Assembly: GCA_015178975.1 (NCBI GenBank)
Contig: WHVD01000098.1
Location: 248,001-312,000 of the forward strand
DNA from: Hysterangium stoloniferum
Taxonomy: Eukaryota > Basidiomycota > Agaricomycetes > Hysterangiales > Hysterangiaceae
DNA: 64,000 nt
Direction: 5' to 3'
Part shown: in pieces, positions 32,654 through 43,600 of the stretch
How positions within the stretch are numbered: position 1 is the stretch's first letter
Layout: each line of letters starts with the position of its first letter
The notes under the pieces: model-generated
The model's input: only the letters and a program-made list of their open reading frames with translations
What the model was told of the DNA's origin: nothing
Databases searched by the model: none
Made by a program: the position numbers and the translations under genes

Positions 32654-35250
32654 TTAATGATAGAGTTTTGTTGTACCCGAAATGTCCTGAGAGTGGATGA
32701 TCGTGTTTGTATTGAAGGATCCTGAGGCGGAGGCCGTCGGAGTCCGGTAGATCCTATCGTCAAGTCTAATGAAACCATGCTGATCAAGAGACCACCGGGG
32801 TTGATCAGAGTCCATGGGATTGTCAAGGTGAGCTTTAGTTATTGGGTCTAGTGGAATTGCCGATAGTATATCTTGATGTAACTTCTTGATATCCATAATG
32901 ATAATTCCATGGACAATGGGATTGATGAGGAAAGTTGTGTGGACTGATGTGGTAAGTTGCTGATTCGTGAAAATAGGTTTCAGGTTGTGCAGATTTACCG
33001 TGGCATAGTCGTTGTTCCCCTCTTTAGGATAGACATCCCATTGTCTAGTTAAAGCGTCGGGTTTGCTGCCGAGATGGACAGGTTGAAAATGGATAATCAT
33101 GTTGAAAGCAGATAGGTATTCAGACCAGCGGGCCTGCCGGTGGGTCAAAAGTTTTGTGGTAGAAAAGTATTCCAGGTTTTTGTGATCTGTTACAATGTCA
33201 ATAGGAGCTCCTGAACCTTCCAAATAGTGTCGCCACGCTTTGAAAGCGGAAAATATTGCCAGACGTTCTTTATCATGAACATCGTAGTTGAGCTCTGCTC
33301 CGGTAAAAGTCCGGGACAGAAAGGCCACGGGGTGGACTTCTCCGTCGGAGTCCTGGATAGACAGAATGGCTCCAAGTGCATAACCCGAGGCGTCCGTTTC
33401 AACAATGAGCAGGAAGTCCGGTTTCCAATGCAACAGAATAGGAGCTGTAGAAAAAGAATTTTTTAAAAGATTGAAAGCTGTTTGACACTTATCATTGAAA
33501 TTCCACTTGAGTACCCTTACGCGTGAGACGGGTAAGGGGTACCGTGATGTTGGAATATCTGCGGATAAATCGTCTGTAAAAATTGGCAAAGCCGAGGAAG
33601 GATTGTATATCTTTAACTTTTCGGGGTTCAGGCCAATCTTTGATGACTTGCACTTTAGTTTCATCCATGCGGAGTCCATCGGATCCCATCATGAAACCTA
33701 GGTATTCCATGGAGTCCGTGTCAAAAGTACATTTTTTACCATTTGTGAATAAACCATGTTGTCTGAGCCTCCAGAGAACTTCACGTACTTGTTTGTTGTG
33801 TTCCATGGGATTCTCGGAGTAGATAAGAATGTCGTCCAAGTAAACAATGATGCATACATTGAGCATGTCGGAGAAAATGTCATTGATAAAATGCTGAAAA
33901 ACAGACGGAGCATTGGTGAGTCCAAAGGGGATCACCAACCACTCGAAGGCCCCATAACGGGTTCTAAAAGTGGTTTTCCATTCGTCGCCCGCGGCGATCT
34001 GGACCAAATGATAGGCATGTTTGAGATCAATTTTGGTGTAAATCCGGGCATTCTGCAGAGCATCGAGCAGATCAGATATAAGTGGGAGTGGATATTTATC
34101 CTTCTTGGTGACAGCATTGAGTCCTCTAAAATCAACACAAAGTCGAAGAGATCCATCCTTTTTTCTGACAAACAGAACAGGTGCTCCAAAAGGAGATTTT
34201 GAGGGTCGGATAAAACCTATGGACAGATGTTCATCCAGGAAATTGCGGATTGCGGAAAGTTCCGTGGATGAGAGCCGGTAAATATGTCCTAGGGGTGGCT
34301 GGGTGCCATCTTCAAGATCGATTTTTAAGTCGTATTCTCTGTGAGGTGGAAGCTGGTCAGCTTTCCACTTGCAAAAAACATCCACGAAGTCATGATATTT
34401 CTCCAGGACGCCTTCTAGGTCAGCGGCTTGCTCAGATTTGGATACCGGGGTTGAAAAATGTCCAGTTGCTTCATCAATTTTTAAGTTGATAGTGAACACC
34501 TGGGACCCATCCATTTTTGAAGCCCTAATAAAAGCTGCAGCATTAATCAGAGAAATGGACGGAGGTGCCATGGGTTCCGGGGAAGCTATGGGTGCTGTAG
34601 GGATCACAGGAGTCCTCGAGACTGCAGGTGCCGGGAAGGCCATGGGTGCCGTGGAGGCCGAGACAGGCACAGTTTCCTCGGCTGCCGTGGGGGTCCAGAA
34701 TGTTACACTGTTAGCTATCCAGTCAATCAACGGATTGTAGCAGGTAAGCCAGTTATGTCCTAGGACCACCGAGCAACTTGAGTCTAACTGGGTCACATAG
34801 AAAGTGACCAATTGAGATGTTCCACACGGGAAACTGATGGATAAATCACAAGCTTGGGTAACAACCGAATTACTTGTGCCATCGAAGAGGCGGAGACCGA
34901 CGGGATTTATCGAATAAGTTGACAAAGAATTTTTTTTTGCGTGAATTTTGTATCTAAAAAACAATGAGTCGAGCCGGAATCTATGAGAGCTGAAAAAATG
35001 AATTTTGGAATCATATTAGACATAAGTTTAACGAAAAGTGAATCAGAATGAGAAAGAGTGGATGTGTTGAGGCGAGTAAACTCTTGAATGTGCGGAGAGG
35101 CAACGCAACCCCCAACCCGCACGGAGTCCATGGGGTTGCTTACTCTTTTTTCGAGTCGGAAGCCGGTTTGTCCTTCGACGGGGTTTCTGTGGAGGCCTTG
35201 GCTGTTCGACCCTTTGAAGAGTTTGCTTTTGCCAGTGGACATTCCGGGAC
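32654..35250 (-). pseudogene. LTR-A element protease, reverse transcriptase and RNase H
   Basis: Protease block ALIDSGSTHCFLDTKF near 34970-35000, then SCSVVLGHNWLTCYNPLIDW. Reverse transcriptase: SPFGAPVLFVRKKDGSLRL, YTKIDLKHAYHLV, PFGLTNAPSVFQHFIND and CIIVYLDDILIYSENP with YLDD intact, all in one 490-codon frame (33492-34964). RNase H: LLIVETDASGYALGAILS, KERLAIFSAFKAWRHYLEG and IVTDHKNLEYFST, in the next frame after a shift near 33490. Apart from that shift the catalytic blocks are complete. Confidence 0.92.
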
Positions 35251-36420
35251 TCAATGACCAGGTTTCCCGCACAATAGACACAGGTTGTTATCCATATGAC
35301 ATTGTCTTTCCTGTGGGGTCAATTTGCCATTGGGTCCGAGTTTGCCTGAGAGGTCGGGTTTTCCGGCTTGCTTGCTGGACTGTTGACCCTTGTTATTGTC
35401 CTTATTGTCCTTGTTGTTGTTGTTGTTGTTTGAAGACTTTTTATCGTTCTTCTTGTCGGATTGTGTGGAGTTCTGGTTGCTGGTTGACGAATTGTTGTTG
35501 TTTTTATTGGCCGTGGACTTGTTTACTTTGTCCGCGGAGGTCTCGCGGGCAACTTCCGTGTGACATTCCCAATAATGTGCGTCCGCGTTTTGAGCTTTGA
35601 ATTGCATATGGGACAGGGTTTTTGGCTTGCCATCTTCTCCTTTTGAGACTTCGTCTTTAAGGCGGGATGGCAGACCGGTGTAGAATTGGTGGCAGAGAGC
35701 AGGATTGCCCCACTGACAACAAGCTGCAAGATTATTGAATTGGATGATATAGTCTGTGATGCACTGCATGTCCTTCATATGAAGATTTGTGAGACTATTC
35801 TCGGCTTCTCCTGTCGGGTCATATGGGCCAAAGTTGGTTTCAAGCTCCTCAACAAAAGCATCCCAATTTTCGAGCCAAAGCGGCTCTTCCTCAGAAATCC
35901 CGCTAAAAGCCAGTTCGAACCATTTCAACACGGATCCCGACAAATATGAAAGTGTGTAGTTGACCTTTCGGGAGTCCGTGGAGAATGCAGCGGCTTGATC
36001 GCAGAAGTTGAAGCGACATTGCATGAGGAAAGTAGAGAGCTTGTTTGGGTTGGAACCTGTGAAGGGTTCCGGAGCATTGACTTTTGACCGTGGAGGTTCT
36101 TGTTCCTTTTTCTTTCATTCTTCGAGCAGGTGCATCATGAATTTATCTATAGTACCTGCTAAAAATTCAGAAGTAGGATCCCTTGAGTGTGGTCGTTCGT
36201 AAAGCAGAGGATTTTCGACACCTTTGCCCTTGTCGGGGGTCATGGAATCGTCCTCATGCTTGGATTCGTCCTGGTTTTCCAGGACTTCTCCGATATGGGC
36301 TTCTTCCACAGAGTCCGACTGGTTCACAAGTGTCTGACTGGTATACAAAGTTAACAGGGAATGAAGAGTCGACGGTCCAGGTAATGATGCCTGTGCGCGT
36401 GTATTTCTTCTTGGTGGCAT
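35251..36420 (-). pseudogene. LTR-A element gag
   Basis: It starts MPPRRNTRAQASLPGPS at 36420. A TGA at 36115-36117 interrupts it, after which the frame goes on as KKKEQEPPRSKVNAPEPFTG. The capsid-like part shows LKWFELAFSGISEEEPLWL, NWDAFVEELETNFGPYDP and ITDYIIQFNNLA. A long Asn/Lys/Ser-rich tract precedes the zinc knuckle CLLCGKPGH, whose last part (VPECP) follows a second TGA at 35251-35253. Both TGA fit lost Arg codons. Confidence 0.9.
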
Positions 36421-36456
36421 AATGAAAACAATCTGCGAGTATTAGTCAGAAAATAC

Positions 36457-37294
36457 TGTTAGGATACACACACAGGGTGGGTCTCCGGAGAAACCCGCAG
36501 GATATCCGGTAGGACTTGGCTTCAGCTTATAGGCTACGCCCTCGCTAGATCGTGTTGTCCAATTTCGAACAGGCAGATGGGAATCCCGGGGAGTCCGGGC
36601 GGGGGTCGTGGGTCATAGGTCGTAGGTCAGAGGTCGTGGGTCATGAGTTGTGAGTTGTGAGTCGAGATGGTCGAGAGAGATAGATGTGCTGGAGCCCGTG
36701 GGCTCCGACTAGTGCAAGTGGTGTGAATCAAGCAAGGGTTTTAGAGCAGAAAATGTTATTAGATTACTGGGGGAAATCTAAGCTAATTTTCTGACTGGAT
36801 TGTATGTATGTACAACATCTGCCAGTTTATATAGACCATGGAATGCATGACATACCAAACCCAGTAATGATGAAACAAAACTAACAAAACATAAAATGGG
36901 AATAGTAAACACCAAGTTTGGTGTTAGGAATGGGACAGAACAGAGCGGAGTCCGAATCGTGACAAAGCATAACCTATAACGGGAAACGGAGCGGGAGCGG
37001 AGTCCTAAATTGTGACAGGTCATTTGACTAAAACAGGAACAGGGCTCGATTAGAGAGGTGACGGGATTCTGAGCAGGGTCCAGTGACTGATGCGTGGGAC
37101 AAAGACGGACATAGACAGAGATGGAGTCCGGGGGAAGTCCGGTGACTGATATGTGTCTTAATGAGGTCGAACGTAACAAGTCTTGTCGTACAGAGTCTGG
37201 GTGGGAAATCCTATAAACAGACAATTGGTGCTTGTAGCGCATGGGGGTGTACGGGTTAGTGCCCAGAGTCTGGTGGGATTGTCTGGTCGTAACA
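36457..37294 (-). repeat. 5' LTR of the LTR-A element
   Basis: 838 bases, TGTTAGGATACACACAC to GTCTGGTCGTAACA. On the minus strand it carries a TATA box (TCTATATAAACTGG, near 36825-36838) in a block conserved in all LTR-A copies. It is followed on the minus side by gag after 36 bases. Confidence 0.92.
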
Positions 37295-37741
37295 GGATAA
37301 AACAGTTCTAACATTGAAACGTGAAAGACAGGATGAATTCCTTTGAGATGATTGGGAAGTTTTAATCTGTATGAATGAGATCCTGGTCAAGCAATGATTT
37401 TGAATGGGCCTAATAATTTTTCCGATAATTTTTTCAATGGTCAAGTTGTTCGAATGAAATCGGATCATATGAAGACTTGAGAATGGATCGGAAAGTTGAA
37501 TGACTCTTTTCGATGTATGTCGGAATATTTTTGATAACGTATTTACACTTTCTGGATATTTGATTTGAGATGTTTATGTAAAGCTTTGAGATCTGTCATA
37601 TAATTGTGAGCTAGAGTGGAAGCTGAATCTTTTTCAGGGTAAATTTCTAACAATGGATGATAACCTTTATTAGCAAAAAATAGTGTTTCACCAGTTGTTT
37701 CAGAAGGTGCATTGTTGTAAGCAAATTCAGCTAAAGGAAGT
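37295..37741 (-). pseudogene. fragment of a G3-type gypsy integrase
   Basis: It matches 45730-46180 of element G3 almost base for base (for example TTGAGATGATTGGGAAGTTT), covering the end of the integrase core and the C-terminal part on the minus strand. It is cut on the left by LTR-A and on the right by LTR-4. Confidence 0.85.
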
Positions 37742-39018
37742 TGTGAGGTATCAGCCTCATCTTATAATATTCTCTTAATTTTCTGTGAATTATCTAATAT
37801 TTTCTCGAATTTATTGTATTTTTATTATATTTTTATTGTGAAATATAAGGCCTAATTCCTTTTAACTTCACATAATAATAGCATATATGAGCTCATATAA
37901 TGCTATTATATCTTATTTATTTTATTATAATTTTTAACTAATTATTTATATTTTATTTACTTAGTTATTGCTTTTCAGCACATTGTTTTGCTTCAATGTG
38001 CACATTTTTGGAGTCATGTGACTTATTAGATAAGCCTCTGGTGTCGGGATATCACACAAGTCATGAATGTGACTGTAACAACTTACTCGAGTCATAATTT
38101 GATTCCACTGACTCATCAAATGCTTCCGTCCTGGGACCGCGGCCTTGAACCTTCATGTTCAAGCCAAAGGTTGGAACCCTTGTCTCAGAGAGGGGAATCA
38201 CATGGTAATAAAGGGTAAAAAATAAGTAGAATATGAGGTCATTATGACCTAAATAATGACCTCATAAAGTAAATAAATGATTAAATATTTAGTTATCGAA
38301 ATGTATATAAGGAGGGCCAAGTTTCCAATAAAATCAATCTATCTCACATTTTACTGCACAGCTCAGAAGCTTATCTAGTCATCCTAAGGACAATAATAGC
38401 CTTAGTCCGATACACTAACTGCAAGCACCTACACTTGCAGAATCTTGAATCTTTGTCAGCAACTCTTGAACTTAGCTAATCATCTAAGTTCCCCCAGCCT
38501 CACAGCTACCCTTTAGGCTTATTAATTACATAATAAACCTAATAAGTATCTAAGTATCCTTACTGAAATTCCCTGCCAATACTAGATTATTCAAGGCCCA
38601 GCCCTAAGTTTATTGAATTAATCAAGTACAAGCACTCAAATAATCCAATACACATTATTTTCTATATTAATAAATTATTTAACACCTTGTTAAATAACTA
38701 TTAATAGTTACAAATAAGCATACAAGAATCTGAAGCTTTATATCAAGTCTCTGCTAAGTTACTGTGCATATACTCAGCTTCTAGCCCCTATTCTCAAGGA
38801 ATAGTTCTTTTATTTGCTAAAAGAGTCATACATATATTGTTCTATTGAACCTTTCAATAATCAAAGTAAGCATTGATTTGAGTTGTTTAAGCTTAATAGC
38901 ACAGCTCATTAATCTATCAGTATTTAAATTACTGGACCTTTGCTTGTTTTATTGTTGAAGCTCTGTGACACTATAGCATATATTGAGCTATCTAAGAGAA
39001 ACCCCTGAATACATTACA
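37742..39018. repeat. LTR-4 copy, 1277 bases
   Basis: It runs TGTGAGGTATCAGCCTC to CTGAATACATTACA. Partial copies are at 13401-13618 and, reversed, at 63559-63629; the latter confirms the CATTACA end. The flanks (GAAGT, CGACC) do not match. It contains a TATA-like ATGTATATAAGGAGGG near 38301-38316. No coding found. Confidence 0.75.
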
Positions 39019-39223
39019 CGACCCCTTGGCCTGACACTTGACTTATCCTTTGGTTCCGATTGGTAACTCACCGAGAGGTGCTTGTTAGGACTAGTCTTCA
39101 CCTGTCCAAAATTTAAGGACACGCAACAAATAGTTGCAAGGGCGCAGCACATAAGCTGAAGCCAAGTCCTTCTGATCGGTCCCCGTCAGCCTACCGACAC
39201 TAGTCAGTTTTCAGTTCTTAACA
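39019..39223 (+). repeat. 3' part of the 5' LTR-2 of element 2
   Basis: It matches 55043-55249, including TTTAAGGACAC, GCACATAAGCTGAAGCCAAG and the end TCAGTTTTCAGTTCTTAACA. The first two thirds of the LTR are missing; LTR-4 lies in their place. Confidence 0.85.
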
Positions 39224-40330
39224 CAGCTCTGGAACCCAAACCCGAGGATGGCAACCAACCCATACCTCAGGCTAGTGGTTCTAAGAAGTCTGTGAAACAA
39301 AAACCAGACTTTGATCCTGACAAGACATGGGAATTGTTCTCAGGTACCCTAGGATCCCTTAACGAATTCCTTAAAAGCAATACCAAGGAAAAAGAACCTG
39401 GGCAAACCCGAGTCAACAAACCTGAACTGTTTACTGGCTCAAACCCGAAGAAATTGCCGACATTTCTTATGCAATGTTGATTCAATGTTTGGACCGCCTG
39501 GCTGCTTTCGCAATGGATGACTGAAAGGTAAATTTTGCACTCTCATACCTTAAGGATTCCACAGCAGCCTGGTTTGAACCCACATTCTCTGGCCTCACCT
39601 CTGAAGATCCTGTTCACAATTGGGATGCCTTTGTTGAGGAACTGGACACAAACTTCAGTCCCTATGACCAAACCAGTGATGCTGAAACCACACTTTCTAA
39701 TCTCAAAATGAAAGACACCCAGCGCATCACCGACTACATCGTCCAGTTCAACAACCTCGCCACGTGTTGCAACTGGGGCAATTCGGCCCTCCGTTACCAG
39801 TTTCACTCTGGCCTCCCATCTCACCTCAAAGACGAAGCTTCCAAAGGAGAGACCCGCAAACCAAAGACTCTCCCCCTCATGCATCTAACAGCCCAAAACA
39901 CAGATGCCTGATACTGGGAACGATGTTCGGAAATCAGTCGCAAAAACCCATCAGACAAAAAATCATTGGACAATAAGAATGCCAACAAGTCTGGTAATCA
40001 AAACACCAACAATAGTAGCAACTTGAACTCCGATAAAAAGTCCGAAAACAAGGGTTCTAATGACAAAAAAGGCAAGGGCAAACAGTTGAATAAGTCTGAA
40101 GATAAAGACAAACCTGACTTAACTGGCAAACTCAGCTCCTATGGCAAGCTCCTACCACAGGAAAAGCAACACTGAATGGACAACAACCTTTGTTTGTTGT
40201 GTGCAGATCCTGGACACTGAGTCACCACATGCCCAAAGGTCACAAAAGCCTGATGAGCCAATACGGCCACAACCTCACAACCGGCTAAGCTGGCTGCCAA
40301 GTCAAAAAAAGATTAAGCAACTCTCTGGAT
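39224..40330 (+). pseudogene. element 2 gag
   Basis: It is homologous to the LTR-A gag: TRVNKPELFTGSNPKKLPTF, NWDAFVEELDTNFSPYDQTS, RITDYIVQFNNLATCCNWGN, LSSYGKLLPQEKQH and the zinc knuckle CLLCADPGH. In-frame TGA stops at 39478-39480, 39909-39911 and 40173-40175, after GH near 40220, and two in a row near 40250. Where the LTR-A protein aligns, the first is at an Arg (MQC-R-FN). An initiator ATG in this frame was not found. Confidence 0.85.
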
Positions 40331-40333
40331 TCC

Positions 40334-41060
40334 GTGCAGTTGGAGAGTTGCATTGAATCTCCCCGCACACTGGAAAATTGTCATCTTAATGCATCCACCC
40401 TGTATGATCCTAATTCCTTGTTCATAAATCTTACTTCAGAATCCCTCAGGAGTCTCACTTTTCGAGCTCTTGTAGATTCAGGTTCAACCCGTTGTATTAT
40501 AGATACAAGTTTTTCCCAAAGAAATCAGTTAAAAACCTATGCAATAGATCCGATTCCACTCCAACTCTTCGATGGTATGCCACAGTTAATCCGCATAATT
40601 TCAAGCCCATGTTTTCATTGGAACAACTGTCCGCATCTATCCGAGCCACTTACCTCATTCATCCAGTCTTGCGAAGTGTTATCCTTATGGATACCGAAAA
40701 GTTACACCAAGATATACTATCGGCAATTCCATTAGACCCAGTCACCAAAGCACACCTTGATAACCCATCCAACCCCAATCAACCCCAATGGTCATTAGAC
40801 TCACAAGGTTTCATTAGACTCGACAACCGCATCTATGTACCGGATTCTGATACCCTTCGGCTGTGAATCCCACAACATAAGCACAACCACCCGATCTCAG
40901 GACATTTCGGCCTCAATAGACTCTTTCACTCATTAGAAGAGAATATACATGGCCCGGCATCCGAGATTTCATTAAGCACTATTGCAAATCCTGTACAACA
41001 TGTTTATGCTCTAAATCACAGTGACACAAACCATATGGCCTACTCAAACAATTACCAATA
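40334..41060 (+). pseudogene. element 2 protease joined to the pre-integrase region (polymerase deleted)
   Basis: The protease reads RALVDSGSTRCIIDTSFSQR and QLFDG near 40460-40575. Within a few bases the sequence then matches a point far downstream in the LTR-A pol: ATVNPHNFKPMFSLEQLSA and MDTEKLHQDILSAIPLDPVT (LTR-A: ATVNLHNLKPIF, 32950-33000). Reverse transcriptase and RNase H, about 1.9 kb, are missing. The copy cannot supply polymerase. Confidence 0.85.
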
Positions 41061-41845
41061 CCAGAAAAACCCTGGAAATCAATTTCTATGGATTTCATCA
41101 AGCACCTACCAGCATCCGAAGGTCATACAGCAATCCTAGTTGTTGTGGAGCGGCTCACAAAGCAAAGTATTTTCATTCCAATATATGACACGATAACATC
41201 TGTACATTTAGCCGAATTATTTGTCACCCATGTATTTTCCAAGCACAGCATTCCATCGCATGTCACATCTGATTGTGGATCCGTGTTTGTCTCTCATTTT
41301 TTTAGGTCACTCAGAAAAGCACTAGACATGAAATTACACTTCACTTTGGGCTATCACCTGGAAGGTGATGGCCAAACCAAACACATGAATCAAACTTTGG
41401 AACAGTACATTCGTGTCTATTGTAACTATCAACAAGACAATTGGAAATCACTACTACCACTAGCCGAATTCACATATAACAACACACCAAATGGCGCTCA
41501 AGGCTTCGTTACAAACCTTGACGAGCTACATCAAGAACTTCGTAAAACTATTACAATCGCCCAAGAATGATACCAACGGTCCACAGATAAGAATCGACTT
41601 CCACCTCCTGATTTCAAGATTGGAGACCAAGTATTCATTAAAGCTGAGTTTTTCCGAACTACTAGACCCTCTAAGAAGCTCACTGAAAAATATTTAGGTC
41701 CTTTTGAAGATATAGCACAAGTTGGCATGCTTTCATGGATGCTTCGGCTTCCCGACAACATGCGTGCAGTGCACCCAGTATTTCATGTATCTATGTTAGA
41801 ACCTTGTGTTGCTAACAATATACCGGATCACATACAACCACCACC
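41061..41845 (+). pseudogene. element 2 integrase
   Basis: SMDFIKHLPASEGHTAILVV (first Asp), VTSDCGSVFVSHFF (second Asp), GDGQTKHMNQTLEQY (Glu), then AEFTYNNTPNGAQGF, where about 20 codons are missing compared with LTR-A. A TGA follows AQE at 41568-41570. It goes on as KIGDQVFIKAEFFRTTRPSK and VFHVSMLEPC up to the LTR-6 insertion. Confidence 0.88.
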
Positions 41846-42531
41846 TGTAAAGGGTTGAGTAGTTTACCACTCAATATGTGATTGTTATCGACTAACAATA
41901 GTGCGAAGAATGATCGACTAGTAGTTTTAGATAGTAAAATTGTAGATTACGATTGACCTTCAAGGTGTGATCGGTAGGTGATTACAAGGGCAGATCGACC
42001 TTACGGTGCAATCCGACTGTGTAGCTAGTTGGCCCGATGGCCAAGTAGATCAGGGAAAGAGTTTATCACGAGAAGGGAAGAATAATCTAGAGAAGTGAGC
42101 AATGCTGGACATTCTTACTGTGTGAAGTGATAACTTGAAGTTGAGCTGATTAATAATAATGCACTTCGACTATTTCAGTGTGAAGAGTCGTTATGGATAA
42201 TTGGAGATGAGAGAGAGTGTGTGTGTGTCTTGTTAGATGATACCCCAAACCAGTACTTGCATCTTGCAGGTGATGGTTGTTGGGGTTGAAAAGTGTCTAA
42301 CATTCTCTTGTGTGACTACTACTGTGACATGCACATACTTCTTGTGGGCTAGAGCACCCACAAGCATACATGGACTCTCGAACTAATAAAAAGGGAATAT
42401 GGCCCGTATTTATGAGTGATAGAGAAGGAAATAAAAGTATAAAACATAAAGGAAATAAAGGAAATATAAAGTGGCTAAAGGGTAAGGCTTAGAGTCTTTA
42501 GTCGCACCTCCTATGCAACCTATCCTTCACA
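41846..42531. repeat. solo LTR-6, target repeat CCACC
   Basis: It runs TGTAAAGGGTTGAGTAG to CCTATCCTTCACA, 686 bases, with CCACC on both sides (41841-41845, 42532-42536). No other copy is in the window. A TATA-like ATAAATACGGGCC on the minus strand suggests that direction. It carries a short GA/GT run near 42211-42231. Confidence 0.9.
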
Positions 42532-42774
42532 CCACCTCCACCCATGATCATTGATGGAGAACCCAAATTTGAGATATTGGAGATCCTAGATTCAAAAATC
42601 GACAATTGCCAACCCTCATGTAAATTACTTTATTTAGTTAAATGGGCTGGCTATGAAGGTACAGACAAAGAAACTTCATGGATCCCAGCTACAGAGCTCA
42701 GCAATGCATCAAAGATCATTTTAGGGTTTCATCAAGCTTATCCGAATAAACCCGGTCCTCTAGATTCTCTATAA
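42532..42774 (+). pseudogene. element 2 chromodomain
   Basis: It reads MIIDGEPKFEILEILDSKID and LLYLVKWAGYEGTDKETSW, then NKPGPLDSL and a stop at 42772. It is the intact C-terminus of pol. The convergent stop of the antisense gene is 92 bases further on. Confidence 0.9.
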
Positions 42775-43046
42775 GTCATCTCACGTGGTACCCGACCTTT
42801 TTCCAACTATGCCTTATGTTTTCATGCTATGTTTGTTTGTTTTATGTAAAACCATTATATTTTTACTACCTAAAGGTTTCCTCTACAACTTCCCCTTCTT
42901 CTTCAGCTTCCAAACCTTCCCCCTCACCGACGGCCATGGACACCTCTTCACCGACCCTTTCCAATACCTGTTAGAGTATGTACACGGCAGGTTTCTGGAG
43001 AAACCCACGGAATATCCGGTAGGACTTGGCTTCAGCTTATAGGCTG

Positions 43047-43520
43047 TGTCACGAATTGATTATTCTTCAATAAAGTCAAATAATATTCTACTAATCGAAC
43101 TTGAAAGCCTTGTTTGATGAAGTATATATTCACCCTGTTGATGAAGTAAGAGGCTATTACCAGTTGCAAGAACTCACAGAAGTATTTGTCGAAGAAGTTA
43201 CGATGATAGATTACTAGTATCACTAATTTACAGATATTTTGACTGACTTCCCTCATTCCTTTCATAGCCCTTTTATGCTTTTCTTTGTATTGTTATGACT
43301 ATGTTATGAACTAATAATGAAATCATACATGACGTCGAAATGAGACATGTCAAAATGAGACATGTCAAAATGAGACATGTCAAAATGAGACATGTCGAAA
43401 GAGATTCAATGTTGTTGAATAATGTTCGGGTTTGTCAAGTCAAATTTGATGAGTCGAAGAGTTGTCGAAAGTTACCTTTGAATATTTGTGACAATATTGT
43501 GACTTGTAATGGTTGTGACA
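43047..43520 (-). repeat. LTR-3, 3' copy of G3
   Basis: TGTCACGAATTG to GGTTGTGACA, 474 bases. It has four extra units of a 15-base repeat (ATGAGACATGTCAAA, 43339-43399) that the other LTR lacks. Confidence 0.92.
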
Positions 43521-43534
43521 GTATCCTCCCTTTG
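43521..43534 (-). promoter_or_regulatory. polypurine tract of G3
   Basis: The minus strand reads CAAAGGGAGGATAC directly before the LTR. Confidence 0.7.
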
Positions 43535-43600
43535 TGACTGAGCCCATGAGGTCGGAGTTTGAAAAGTTTTTCCGTCATCTATTTTCATCTTTATCAATCA

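Larger units (their letters stand above)
29161..37294 (-). mobile_element. near-complete LTR-A Ty3/gypsy element with an antisense gene
   Basis: Two LTRs in the same direction (29161-29994, 36457-37294) flank 6.5 kb. The minus strand carries gag, protease, reverse transcriptase, RNase H, integrase and chromodomain from 36420 down to 31411. Between the end of pol and the 3' LTR a plus-strand gene (30196-31218) faces it. The flanks GCGGG and GGATA are not a target repeat, so the two LTRs may have recombined with neighbours. Coding breaks are few: two TGA stops in gag and frameshifts near 35250, 33490 and 32400-32650. Confidence 0.9.
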
